Shown: positions 1-7,982 of the stretch, piece after piece
How positions within the stretch are numbered: the stretch's first letter is position 1
Layout: each line of letters opens with the position of its first letter
Source: Minisyncoccota bacterium
GTDB taxonomy: Bacteria > Patescibacteriota > Minisyncoccia > Phycocordibacterales > PALSA-1337
Direction: 5' to 3'
Assembly (NCBI GenBank): GCA_017991475.1
Contig: JAGOQK010000008.1
Coordinates: forward strand, 1-34,680
DNA length: 34,680 nt
Made by a program: the position numbers and the translations under genes
Notes under the pieces: generated by a model
Databases searched by the model: none
Told to the model about the DNA's origin: nothing
Seen by the model: the letters and a program-made list of their open reading frames with translations, nothing else

Positions 1-30
1 TTGGATCAGATAGCCAAGAAGAAACAGTAG
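1..30 (+). CDS. rplJ: C-terminal end of ribosomal protein uL10 (partial)
   Basis: The first ten codons read LDQIAKKKQ followed by TAG, open to the left edge of the window. A short Lys-rich tail after an 'L(D/N)xIA' helix is usual for bacterial L10, and the next gene is L7/L12, which normally follows L10. The assignment therefore rests mainly on gene order; only nine residues are visible. L10 anchors the L7/L12 dimers to the 50S stalk. Confidence 0.6.
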   Translation: MDQIAKKKQ

Positions 31-108
31 GTAAACAGGAGATAGTAAACCGTAAACAGAATAAATACAGTTTGATTATTCTGTTTACAGTTTACTGATT
101 ACTAATCT
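31..108. repeat. Heptamer-arm hairpin element 1 (rplJ-rplL gap)
   Basis: Imperfect inverted repeat filling the gap between rplJ and rplL. The left arm is built of 7-bp words of the type GTAAACA/GTAAACC, and the right arm of CTGTTTA, CAGTTTA, CTGATTA. The innermost 19 bp pair with one mismatch around a short A/T-rich loop. The words match those of element 7 behind the 16S gene. It would fold into a strong hairpin in the rplJ-rplL transcript, ending about 14 nt before the rplL start. Confidence 0.75.
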
Positions 109-122
109 CAAATTTAATTATT

Positions 123-512
123 ATGGAAACAAATACCCCAGTAGAAGTCCCGGCAAAGTTCAAGGATATCGTAGAGACCATCGAGAAGATGTCAGTCCTC
201 GATCTCAACGAGCTCGTCAAAGTGTTCGAGAAGAAGTTCGGTGTTTCAGCTCAGGCAGCAGCAGTCGCCGCTCCAACAGCTGCAGCAGCAGGTGATGAGA
301 AGTCGACCTTCGCAGTCCACCTCGCAGCAGTAGGTGAGCAGAAGATCGCAGTTATCAAGGTGGTCAAGGAGGCTCTTGCTCTCGGTCTTGCCGAGGCTAA
401 GGCTCTCGTTGACGGTGCGCCAGCTCTCCTCAAAGACGGCATGAAGAAGGAAGAGGCAGAGGCTCTCAAGAAGGCGGTCGAGACCGCAGGAGGAAAGGTA
501 GAGCTCAAATAA
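123..512 (+). CDS. rplL: Ribosomal protein bL12 (L7/L12)
   Basis: Stalk protein of the 50S subunit that recruits and stimulates translation GTPases. The 129 residues show the family layout: an N-terminal dimerisation helix pair at about 9-40 that binds L10, an Ala/Pro/Gly-rich hinge at about 41-57 ([14 protein letters not shown]), and the C-terminal factor-binding domain at about 60-129 with the conserved [24 protein letters not shown] and [19 protein letters not shown] blocks. Length is normal for the family. The ATG follows an A/T-rich leader with no Shine-Dalgarno. It lies 92 bp after the rplJ stop, and hairpin element 1 occupies most of that gap. A stem-loop terminator follows at 522-557. 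Confidence 0.97.
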   Translation: METNTPVEVPAKFKDIVETIEKMSVLDLNELVKVFEKKFGVSAQAAAVAAPTAAAAGDEKSTFAVHLAAVGEQKIAVIKVVKEALALGLAEAKALVDGAPALLKDGMKKEEAEALKKAVETAGGKVELK

Positions 513-521
513 CAATGAGTA

Positions 522-557
522 AAAGCCAGGCTAGCAGTTTTTCTGCTAGAATGGCTT
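522..557 (+). terminator. Stem-loop after rplL
   Basis: Stem AAAGCCA/TGGCTTT plus CTAGCAG/CTGCTAG separated by a 2x2 internal loop, with a TTTTT apical loop, starting 9 nt after the rplL stop. No long U-tract follows, so termination may be partial. It ends next to the TATAGT (558-563) that probably serves the next gene. Confidence 0.55.
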
Positions 558-576
558 TATAGTCACTATTATTTAT

Positions 577-1209
577 ATGGAAACCCTTATCGCCCTATTC
601 GGCAACCAGACCAAGGTTAAACTCCTTAGACAATTCCTCTTTAACCCGGCGACCCCATTCCTGCCCAAGGAGCTCGCATATCGTACCAAGTGTGCTCCGA
701 CTGCTGTGCGCAAGGAGCTCGGACCACTTGCAAAGGTTGGCATCATCAAGCGCAAGCATGTATTGAAAAGCGTTGAGGCACGTCAGGGAGACAAGATCGT
801 CTTCAAGAAGCTTCAGGGCGAGGGATATATCCTCGATGAACGATTCCCGTACCTCGATCCGCTCAAGAACTTACTTACTGTAGCTAGTCTCCACGCGGAC
901 GATGCGCTCGCTAAACGTTTTGCTGCCGCAGGTCGTATCAAGCTGTTCATCGCTTCTGGCATATTTATTCAGAATTGGGATTCTCGAGTAGATCTTCTCA
1001 TTGTTGGTGAGGATTTGAATCTGACCAAGATAGAGTCGGTCATCCAAACGATAGAATCGGAGATAGGGAAGGAGATCGCATATTCGGCATTTGAGATTAC
1101 TGACTTCGAGTACCGTCTCGGCATACATGATCGCCTCGTGCGAGACATACTTGATTATCCCCACATCACCCTTCTTGACCGACTTGGCATAGAGGCTCCC
1201 GTGGTATAA
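577..1209 (+). CDS. Winged-helix regulator with nucleotidyltransferase-like C-terminal domain
   Basis: 210 residues. Residues about 1-75 look like an ArsR/MarR-type winged helix: a LIALFGNQTKVKLLRQFLFNP helix pair, then APTAVRKELGPLAKVGIIKRK as the recognition helix and wing. Residues about 95-180 resemble a degenerate nucleotidyltransferase fold, with 'LFIASGIF' in the place of the GS motif and 'RVDLLIVGE' as the strand bearing one acidic residue. Proteins of this two-domain type are frequent in CPR bacteria and archaea, and their ligand and target are unknown. TATAGT at 558-563 would give a leader of about 7 nt; there is no Shine-Dalgarno. The stop codon overlaps the extended -10 of the next gene. 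The domain calls are from motif reading only. Confidence 0.7.
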   Translation: METLIALFGNQTKVKLLRQFLFNPATPFLPKELAYRTKCAPTAVRKELGPLAKVGIIKRKHVLKSVEARQGDKIVFKKLQGEGYILDERFPYLDPLKNLLTVASLHADDALAKRFAAAGRIKLFIASGIFIQNWDSRVDLLIVGEDLNLTKIESVIQTIESEIGKEIAYSAFEITDFEYRLGIHDRLVRDILDYPHITLLDRLGIEAPVV

Positions 1210-1210
1210 T
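1184..1210 (+). promoter_or_regulatory. Extended -10 promoter for the MscS-like gene
   Basis: TGgTATAAT at 1202-1210, with TTGGCA at 1184-1189 as a possible -35 (15-bp spacer). The -10 overlaps the stop codon of the preceding gene. The expected transcription start near 1217 gives a leader of about 34 nt. Confidence 0.6.
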
Positions 1211-1250
1211 AGACGCATTACAAGGAAATTAGTATTTTAACCATAATTCT

Positions 1251-1940
1251 ATGATGTTCATTGAGAATTGGGGTGATGTGTTCGCCCGTTCACTCCAGGG
1301 CGTATGGTACGGCGTTGCGAGCTTCGTGCCGAACCTCGTTATCGCTCTTATTATATTTGCTATCGGCTGGGTGCTCGCTGCACTTGTCGAGAAGCTCGTC
1401 GAGGCAGTTTTCAAGAGTCTCAAGGTAGATGCTGCGCTCAAGAGTGCAGGCCTTGAAGATGTCGTCAAGCGTGCAGGCCACAATCTCAATTCTGGCTTGT
1501 TCGTCGGATCTCTCGTCAAGTGGTTCGTGATCGTCGTGTTCCTCATCGCATCATTCGATGTTCTTGGTCTCACACAGGTCACCAGCTTCCTCCGTGATGT
1601 CGTCGGGTATCTCCCAAGTGTCATCATTGCGGTTTTGATCCTCATGGTCGCAGTCATCATCGCTAATGCGATGCAGAAGCTCGTCGTCGCTTCATCTCGC
1701 GCAGCTCATGTCGTCCATGCTGAACTCCTCGGCCGCATCACCAAGTGGGCTATCTGGATCTTCGCAGTTCTCACTGCACTCATCACTCTTGGTATCGCTC
1801 CAGGATTGATACAGATGATCCTCACCGCACTCTTCGCTGGCGCAGCTCTTGCTATTGGTCTCGCATTTGGTCTCGGTGGCAAGGATGCCGCTCAGAAGAT
1901 TGTCGAGAAGACACTTCATGGTGTTATGGAGAAGGAATAA
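1251..1940 (+). CDS. MscS-like 'conserved TM helix' membrane protein
   Basis: 229 residues with five hydrophobic segments (about 25-48, 84-104, 113-137, 160-182, 186-208). The repeated TM-plus-amphipathic pattern and the closing 'ALAIGLAFGLGGKDAAQKIVEK' segment match the conserved TM-helix family related to the pore helix of small-conductance mechanosensitive channels. The large cytoplasmic beta/vestibule domains of MscS are absent, so channel gating by tension is not established. ATG codons at 1251 and 1254 are both possible; neither has a Shine-Dalgarno. It has its own extended -10 promoter. Hairpin element 2 follows 5 nt after the stop. Confidence 0.8.
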   Translation: MMFIENWGDVFARSLQGVWYGVASFVPNLVIALIIFAIGWVLAALVEKLVEAVFKSLKVDAALKSAGLEDVVKRAGHNLNSGLFVGSLVKWFVIVVFLIASFDVLGLTQVTSFLRDVVGYLPSVIIAVLILMVAVIIANAMQKLVVASSRAAHVVHAELLGRITKWAIWIFAVLTALITLGIAPGLIQMILTALFAGAALAIGLAFGLGGKDAAQKIVEKTLHGVMEKE

Positions 1941-1944
1941 AATA

Positions 1945-2040
1945 AGTAGTCAGTTATAAGTTGTCAGTTGTAAGTAAAGGCGCCCACAAGGCGCTTTTAC
2001 TGTTTATTTACTGACCACTTACAACTTATAACTGACTACT
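1945..2040. repeat. Heptamer-arm hairpin element 2
   Basis: Long inverted repeat whose left arm reads in 7-bp words (AGTTATA, AGTTGTC, AGTTGTA) and whose right arm is their complement (TACAACT, TATAACT, GACTACT). The cap is a GC-rich stem GCGCC/GGCGC inside AAA/TTT. It lies between the MscS-like gene and the rRNA promoter and could act as terminator for the former. Confidence 0.75.
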
Positions 2041-2084
2041 CTTGTCCCCATGTTGTCCCCAAAACGCTAAAATTGGTGTAGTAC

Positions 2085-2112
2085 TTGACTTATTTTCAGC
2101 CATAAGTATACT
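2085..2112 (+). promoter_or_regulatory. Promoter of the 23S-5S rRNA unit
   Basis: TTGACT at 2085-2090, 16-bp spacer, TATACT at 2107-2112. It is the best sigma70-type match in the 400 bp before 23S. A second -10-like TATAGT lies near 2378-2383 without a good -35. Confidence 0.65.
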
Positions 2113-2439
2113 TACTCTCACTACCGAATGAATATAAAGATACACCCTATCCAGACGCGGCCATAGCCACACTCCAGAGATGGGGCGTAGCTCGTAGCCG
2201 CTCAGTGAAGCGGTTTTCTTTTGCAGAATGACTGACAGCTTGAAAATCACATATCTCAAGTAAAGTAATGTCGACTGACGCTCAGGGGAGCTCAGGTCGA
2301 CATGGCCCGCACAGGATGGCAAGTCCTGTGGCGAGGCGGTCACTGTATTCGGGTCGAATACAGTGGCATGATGTAGGTATAGTATAGACCCGCCGCTTCT
2401 CTTGTAGGGTTGCGGCGGGGTAACACAAGCGGTTTTTAG
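2113..2439 (+). other. 23S leader with stacked hairpins and processing stem
   Basis: No protein gene here. The leader contains hairpins GTCGAC/GTCGAC (about 2268-2302), CACTGTATTC/GAATACAGTG (about 2341-2366) and CCCGCCGC/GCGGCGGG (about 2390-2420). ACACAAGCG at 2423-2431 is complementary to CGCTTGTGT at 5945-5953 behind the 23S gene, the usual form of a pre-23S processing stem for RNase III-type cleavage. Confidence 0.6.
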
Positions 2440-2941
2440 ATTTCCTAGTAGGAAATTTAAGGGCGTATGGTGGATGCCTTGGCTAGAAAAAGCGATGAAG
2501 GACGTGGCGTGGCGGCGATACGCTTCGGGGAGGTGCCTAGCAACCTTTGATCCGGAGATGTCCGAATGGGGAAACCCCATCAGGTATAACCTGATGACCG
2601 ACGCAGCAATGCGCGGAGCGTACCCTGGGAAGTAAAACATTTCAGTACCAGGAGGAAAATAAACAAACATGCATTCCGTCAGTAGCGGCGAGCGAACGCG
2701 GAGAAGACTAAACTTATTGTAGCAATACAATGAGGGTTGCGAGGCAGAGACGTGCCATTTATGGCAGAGAAGTTATCAAATCTTTTGTTAGCTTGATGAG
2801 CTGGAAAGCTCGACCCTAGCAGGTGATAGTCCTATAAGCGAAAACACAAGATCTTCTTTGTTTCTGTTCTCAAGTACCCCGGGACACGAATAGCTCGGGG
2901 GAATCCGCCGGAACTAACCGGCAAGTCTAAATATTTTTCTA

Positions 2942-2981
<40 letters not shown>

Positions 2982-3036
2982 CAGCCCGGAAGGGCGGTGA
3001 AATAGATCTGAAACCATATGCCTACAAGGAGTCGGA

Positions 3037-3175
3037 GCGGTCATCACACGGGGTGTGATGACCGCAAGTCAAAGGTCAAAATTCAAAGGTCAAAATTTAG
3101 TCGCATGTGCGATTCCATTTTGCATTTTGCATTTTGCATTTTGATTTGCGGTCATCGTGCATCGCGCGATGACCG
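3037..3175 (+). repeat. H25 expansion: heptamer element 3 between two copies of a GCGGTCATC hairpin
   Basis: Where E. coli 23S has the short helix 25, this gene has three consecutive hairpins. The first (3037-3065) is GCGGTCATC.../GATGACCGC. The middle one (3066-3147) has arms of 7-bp words (AAGTCAA, AGGTCAA, AATTCAA against ATTTTGC three times) capped by TCGCATGTGCGA. The third (3148-3175) is GCGGTCATCG.../CGATGACCG. The outer hairpins share stem sequence, as if the element had been inserted into a hairpin that was then duplicated. It is probably retained in, or trimmed from, the mature rRNA. Confidence 0.75.
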
Positions 3176-5186
3176 TGACGGCGTGCCTATTGAAGAATGA
3201 GCCAACGAGTTTATGCAAGCTGCTCGACTAAGGACGAGAGTCCGGAGTCACAGGGAAACCGAGTCTGAACAGGGCGCTCGTAGTTTGCATAAGACCCGAA
3301 GCCAGATGAGCTTGCCACGCGCAGGGTGAAGTTCGCCGAAAGGCGAATGGAGGCCCGAACCGTTTAGCCGTGCAAAACTATCGGATGACGTGTGGTAAGG
3401 AGTGAAAAGCTAATCGAATCTGGTAATAGCTGGTTCTCTCCGAAAGAACTTTTGGGTTTGCGTCAGATGTACCTCTGTGGGGTAGAGCACTGGAAGGTCT
3501 CGACAGGTCGAAAGACCGCGAGACCTATCAAACTCCGAATACACAGAGTCATTATCTGGCAGTTAGTCTGTGGGGGCTAAGCTCCACTGGACAAAAGGGA
3601 AACAGCCCATGATCTCTATTTAAGGTCCCTAAATTGACGTTAAGTGCGCTTAAGGTGGTGAAATTTCTTTTACAATGAGGATGTAGGCTTAGAAGCAGCC
3701 ATCATTCAAAGATAGCGTAACAGCTCACTCATCGAGAAATTTCGCGCCGCAGATAATCGGGGCTAAAACGTCGTACCGAAACTGAGGACTGAATGATACT
3801 TCGGTATTATTCATTGGTAGGAGAGTATTCGCACTGCGATGAAGGTGAAGGGGTGACCCACACTGGAGCGCTGCGAAGTAAGAATGTTGGCACAAGTAAC
3901 CGCAATGCGGGTGAGAATCCCGCACGCCGAAAAATCAAGGTTTCCTTGGCAATGTATATCAGCCAAGGGTTAGTCGGTCCTAAGGGGATGGCGAACGCCG
4001 CACCCGATGGATACATGGTTAATATTCCATGACTTTTGTTTATTGCGATGGGAGGACGAAGTGTAGTATGTTCTGCGCATTATGGATTTGACGTTCGTAT
4101 TATAAGGATGGGTCCTGGTAAATCCGGATCCTGCTTTCAATGGTGGTTCCAAGTAATATGAAAATCTTTACCTTCGGGTAGGGGAATAAAACAAAGCACA
4201 CTTCCAAGAAAAGTCTCTAAGCATAAATAAACAAAAACCGTACCGCAAACCGACACAGGTGATTAGGTCGAGTAGACCTAGGCGAACGAGTGAGTGGTCT
4301 CCAAGGAACTCGGCAAAAAAGCAGCCGTAACTTCGGAATAAGGCTTGCCCTTTGTTAACTCAAGGGGCCGCAGCTAAAGTATCTCTGGCAACTGTTTATC
4401 AAAAACACAGCTCCCTGCGAACTCGTAAGAGGAAGTATAGGGGGTGACACTTGACCAATGCGAGAAGGTCAAATAACGGCGTTCTTATGTCGCAAGATGT
4501 AAGGGTGACTGTTATAAGCCCTCGTGAATGTCGGTCGTAACTATAACGATCCTAAGGTAGCGCAATTCCTTGTCGGGTAAGTTCCGACGCGTTGAATAGT
4601 GTAATGACTGGAGAACTGTCTCGGAGACCAGCTCGGTGAAAATACAATACCGGTGAAGATGCCGGTTACCTGCAGTTAGACGAAAAGACCCTAGAAGCTT
4701 TACTGTAATTTGATATTGACCATACGTTCTTGATGCGTAGCGTAGACGGTAGGATTTGAAGCGTCCCTTTCGGGGGGCGTGGATCCGACGATGAAACACC
4801 GTTCTTTAAGCATGTATGTTCTAACCTCGGCGGAATAAACGCCGGGAGACAGTATCTGATGGACAGTTTTAGTGGGGCGCTATCCTCCTAAACAGTAACG
4901 GAGGAGCCTAAAGGTCAGCTAGCCGTGAATGGAAACCATGGCGATAGTGTATGGGCACAAGCTGGCTTGACTGCAAGACGTACGTGTCAAGCAGACGCGA
5001 AAGCGGAGCCAAGTGAACCGACCATTCGCATTAGATGCGGTGGAAGATTATCGGACAAAAGCTACTCTAGGGATAACAGGCTAGTTCCGCCTAAGAGTTC
5101 ATATCGACGGCGGAGTTCGGCACCTCGATGTCGGCTCACCACATCCTGGGGGTGGAGAAGCTCCCAAAGGTTTGGCTGTTCGCCAA

Positions 5187-5218
<32 letters not shown>

Positions 5219-5642
5219 TCAGAAAAAGGAGAGGTATGAGATAGGAGATATGAGCCATGATTGTTGCAACTGCGATTTTCGTATCTCATAGCTCTTATCT
5301 CATATCTCCTGTTCTGGGCAGTCTGAATCACTTCGAGAAACTTTTCGTGAAATAGTCATATCGGGTCCTTTAAGCCCGGTGTGATAACAGATGCAAATTC
5401 CGATCGAGCGCACAGAAATGCGCTTGTGAGGATGAGGAATGATCAATCAACCACGGCGGTCGCATAGAGCAATCTATGTTGATCAAGTCGATTAGTATCG
5501 GTGGAGTCCATTTAAAGTGGATGATACCGAGGGAAGGTTACGAATAATAATCACCCGTAGAGACTAAACATCGACGTTCCATATTCAAGGGGAATAGGGA
5601 ATAAGCTATAGTCCAATGCACAAAGTAATTTGTGGTAACATG
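5219..5642 (+). ncRNA. Group I self-splicing intron at 23S position 2593
   Basis: The exon sequence AGACCGT|CGTGAGACAGG is continuous in other bacteria but is split here after the U equivalent to E. coli U2593. P1 is visible: exon bases 5209-5218 pair with 5318-5327 (one C/A mismatch), placing the splice-site U5218 opposite G5318. P7 is recognised from AGAGACTAAACA (5560-5571) and AAGCTATAGTCC (5603-5614), close to the group I R and S motifs. The last intron base is G5642. The length is 424 nt, with no homing endonuclease ORF. Heptamer element 4 occupies the P1 loop. Site L2593 is a known group I intron position. Confidence 0.88.
5228..5310 (+). repeat. Heptamer-arm hairpin element 4 (in intron P1 loop)
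   Basis: Arms made of 7-bp words of the ATGAGAT/AGGAGAT type on the left and ATCTCAT/AGCTCTT on the right, with a cap containing TTGCAACTGCGA. It lies wholly between the 5' splice site and the internal guide sequence of the group I intron. Confidence 0.75.
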
Positions 5643-6013
5643 CGTGAGACAGGTTGGTCTCCTATCTGCTGTAGGCGTTGATACTTGAGGGGCTTTGACT
5701 CTAGTACGAGAGGACCGAGTTGAACGAACCTCTGGTCTACCTGCTGTCCTGCCAAGGGCACCGCAGGGTAGCTAAGTTCGGACCGGATAACCGCTGAAAG
5801 CATATAAGCGGGAAGCCGACCCCAAGATTAGGTATCGTTGAGACCCGTAAGAGATGATTACGTTGATAGGCTTTAGGTGTACGCACCGCAAGGTGTTGAG
5901 CCGTGAAGTACTAATCCGTCGATCTTACTAGGAACTCTGAACGTCGCTTGTGTGATACGATAAATACATCATTTTACTGATATTTGAGATATGTGAGCAG
6001 GATCGAATCCTGC

Positions 6014-6124
6014 GTTCTGGTGATTTGGCGCTATGGCAACACCCGTTCCCATTCCGAACACGGAAGTGAAACATAGTTGCGGCGATGATAGTCCTACGGG
6101 GCGAAAGTAGCTTGTCGCCAGAAC
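6014..6124 (+). rRNA. rrf: 5S ribosomal RNA
   Basis: About 110 nt with the conserved CCCATTCCGAACACGGAAGTGAAAC core. Terminal helix TCTGGTG/CGCCAGA closes near 6016-6022 and 6116-6122. A perfect 10-bp flanking stem ATCGAATCCT (6002-6011)/AGGATTCGAT (6127-6136) looks like a maturation stem. GCAGGAT/ATCCTGC at 5997-6013 could form a competing local hairpin. No tRNA lies between 23S and 5S. Confidence 0.95.
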
Positions 6125-6141
6125 AGAGGATTCGATAGGAA

Positions 6142-6170
6142 AACACCACCGTTGTAGGCGGTGTTTTTTT
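6142..6170 (+). terminator. Intrinsic terminator of the 23S-5S unit
   Basis: AACACCACC/GGCGGTGTT stem (one mismatch), loop GTTGTA, followed by a run of T (TTTTTTT), 18 nt after the 5S end. Confidence 0.9.
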
Positions 6171-6200
6171 GTGGGATAATACGGATATTACAAATGTGCA

Positions 6201-6206
6201 TATAAT
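6201..6206 (+). promoter_or_regulatory. -10 box 7 nt before the 6214 start codon
   Basis: TATAAT followed by 7 nt and then ATG, which predicts a start of transcription at or next to the start codon. A second candidate, TGgGATAAT at 6172-6180, would give a leader of about 25 nt. Confidence 0.55.
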
Positions 6207-6213
6207 GAATTCT

Positions 6214-7191
6214 ATGGAACCAACTATTCCGACTCCAGCCCCTTCAAATGACCAGGCAGTGTCTGCTCAGCTCGTTAAGATAGAAAGTCCTTTTGTTACT
6301 CTGAAGTTTGCGTGGGACATGTTTCTGAGTAATTGGCAGAAGCTCGTCCCCGTCGCTATTGTACCTTCAGCAATAATGTATGTGGGCACACTCAGCTTCA
6401 CACTCGGGGGTAACATATTCTTTGCAATCCTTGGCATCCTGTGTGTTGTTGCGGGAATAATTCTTTCAGTCGTAGCACTTGTTGCGGTTATCAAGGCTGT
6501 TGAGCGATTGAATACTGATCAGACGGCTCAAATAGCTCTCAAGGAGTATTATAAGATGGCCTTTACTTATTTCTGGTCGGTCATCCTAGTTGGGATTATT
6601 TCGGCACTTGTCGGTATTGGAGGATTCATGCTCCTTATCGTGCCGGGCATCATCGTGAGCGTATATGTGATTTTCTACAACTACGCATTGGTCATAGATG
6701 GTAAAAGAGGATTCGGCGCTTTACTAGAGAGCTATCAGCTCGTCCGCGGCCGTTGGCGCGCGGTGTTGGGCCGAGCGGTGCTCATCGGCCTCGTGAGTAT
6801 GGCTATCTCATTGATTGCAAGTCTTATTGTAGGTTTGTTTGGTGGCGAAGAAGCGCCTGCAGCTGTCTCAGGTCTGATGAATATATTGACTACAGCAGTA
6901 ATTTCTCCTCTGACGGTCCTCTTCACCTATCGAGTATACGGTGCGCTCAAAGCAGTCCGTCAGCCTGAGGTGGATGCGAAGAAATTCAAGAATGTTCTTA
7001 TAGGATTCATATGTGTAGGTGCGCTTACGATCATATCTGCAGTTGTGATTACTCCCGTATTGATGATGAAAGGTGCAGATATAAACTCTATACGCATGAA
7101 TGTCGAAGCAGCACGAAAAAATGCCGAAATGAAATCTGCTGAAGTACAGAAATTGATCCAAGAGGCTCAATCATCTGCAGTAACTGAGTAA
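6214..7191 (+). CDS. Multi-pass membrane protein of the GPDPase-membrane-domain type
   Basis: 325 residues from the ATG at 6214; ATG 6205 lies in the same frame but overlaps the -10 box. About six or seven hydrophobic helices span residues 40-285. The central 'VPGIIVSVYVIFYNYALVIDGKRG...SYQLVRGRWR' block is typical of the membrane domain found in glycerophosphodiester phosphodiesterase-associated and DUF975-like proteins: a re-entrant 'PGI' turn followed by an amphipathic 'S..LV.G...' helix. No catalytic domain is attached, so the function is unknown. The C-terminal 40 residues are soluble and probably helical. The next gene starts 18 nt downstream, probably in one operon. Confidence 0.75.
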   Translation: MEPTIPTPAPSNDQAVSAQLVKIESPFVTLKFAWDMFLSNWQKLVPVAIVPSAIMYVGTLSFTLGGNIFFAILGILCVVAGIILSVVALVAVIKAVERLNTDQTAQIALKEYYKMAFTYFWSVILVGIISALVGIGGFMLLIVPGIIVSVYVIFYNYALVIDGKRGFGALLESYQLVRGRWRAVLGRAVLIGLVSMAISLIASLIVGLFGGEEAPAAVSGLMNILTTAVISPLTVLFTYRVYGALKAVRQPEVDAKKFKNVLIGFICVGALTIISAVVITPVLMMKGADINSIRMNVEAARKNAEMKSAEVQKLIQEAQSSAVTE

Positions 7192-7209
7192 ACAATTTCA
7201 AATTTCCTC

Positions 7210-7965
7210 ATGTCCTCCTGGTCAAAACGCCGCAGAACACTCTACGCAACCGTTATCGTAGTTTTCTTGGTAGGTGCAGTGCTTGTTCCTGCATTCTTGA
7301 TATTCTACAAGGCGCCAACATGTTCTGATGGCAAGAGGAATGGTAGTGAGCAGGGAGTTGATTGTGGAGGGTCATGCGAGCGCCTCTGTCAAAGCGCCTT
7401 CTTGCCCCCATCGCTTGCGTGGGCACGCTTCGAGGAGGTTGCGCCGAAGCTCTACAATGTTGCAGCATATATTGTAAACCCCAACACTGAGGGGGAAGCC
7501 ATCGATGCTCCTTTCCACTTGGCACTGTATGATAGCAAGGGAATTCTGATCACTGATACCGTAGGCACCGTGACACTGCCTCCGCACAGGAATACGCTCG
7601 CATACAAGGGGGCAGTAGCGGTCGGTGAACGTATTCCAGCCAAGGCACTTTTTGAATTCACCGCAGCTCCTGTGTGGCGCAAGAAGTCTGACACGCTGGC
7701 TCCACTTGTGATTGGGGACAAGAAGTATACTGAAGATGAGTCTGGCTCATCGCTTCTAGTGACCCTCAAGAACCCAAGTGTGTATCCCATAGGCGAGATG
7801 TCAGTGTATGTCGTGCTTTATGATAAAGATGGTAATGCTCTGGGTTTCTCAAAGACGACTGTCGACGAAGTTCCTGCCAAGGGTGAAGCACTTGCGCCAT
7901 TTACCTGGCCTGTAAATCGTAACGGGGCAGTTATCTCTATCGAAGTGTTGCCCGTGGCTGAATGA
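7210..7965 (+). CDS. Membrane-anchored protein with CPR-type CxDGxxN...GVDCGGxC motif
   Basis: 251 residues. An N-terminal basic stretch and one TM helix (about 13-34) put the rest outside the membrane. Immediately after the helix comes 'PTCSDGKRNGSEQGVDCGG' then SCERLC, a Cys-rich motif that recurs in CPR surface proteins. The four cysteines could form disulfides or bind metal. Residues about 65-250 are beta-rich and resemble two FxLxH-type immunoglobulin-like repeats ('LYNVAAYIVNPN' and 'SLLVTLKNPSVYPI' begin similar units). I do not recognise a function. It sits between a membrane protein and rodA, so a cell-envelope role is plausible. UGA is its stop codon, which supports the standard code. 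Confidence 0.7.
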   Translation: MSSWSKRRRTLYATVIVVFLVGAVLVPAFLIFYKAPTCSDGKRNGSEQGVDCGGSCERLCQSAFLPPSLAWARFEEVAPKLYNVAAYIVNPNTEGEAIDAPFHLALYDSKGILITDTVGTVTLPPHRNTLAYKGAVAVGERIPAKALFEFTAAPVWRKKSDTLAPLVIGDKKYTEDESGSSLLVTLKNPSVYPIGEMSVYVVLYDKDGNALGFSKTTVDEVPAKGEALAPFTWPVNRNGAVISIEVLPVAE

Positions 7966-7976
7966 AGCGGTAGACT
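7948..7976 (+). promoter_or_regulatory. Predicted leaderless promoter of rodA
   Basis: TTGCCC (7948-7953), 17-bp spacer, TAGACT (7971-7976), then 6 nt to the ATG. It overlaps the end of the upstream gene. Confidence 0.5.
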
Positions 7977-7982
7977 CAGGTA

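Noticed and set aside
31-108. CRISPR-like or tandem repeat array interpretation of the heptamer stretches
   Set aside because: No constant repeat with unique spacers of fixed length and no cas gene; the units are 7-bp words in inverted arms.
2026-2730. 234-codon minus-strand ORF across the 23S leader and 5' end
   Set aside because: It runs antisense through rRNA and its promoter; composition is set by rRNA structure and no protein motif is visible.
5219-5642. Homing endonuclease gene inside the group I intron
   Set aside because: The intron is only 424 nt and no frame shows LAGLIDADG, GIY-YIG or HNH motifs.
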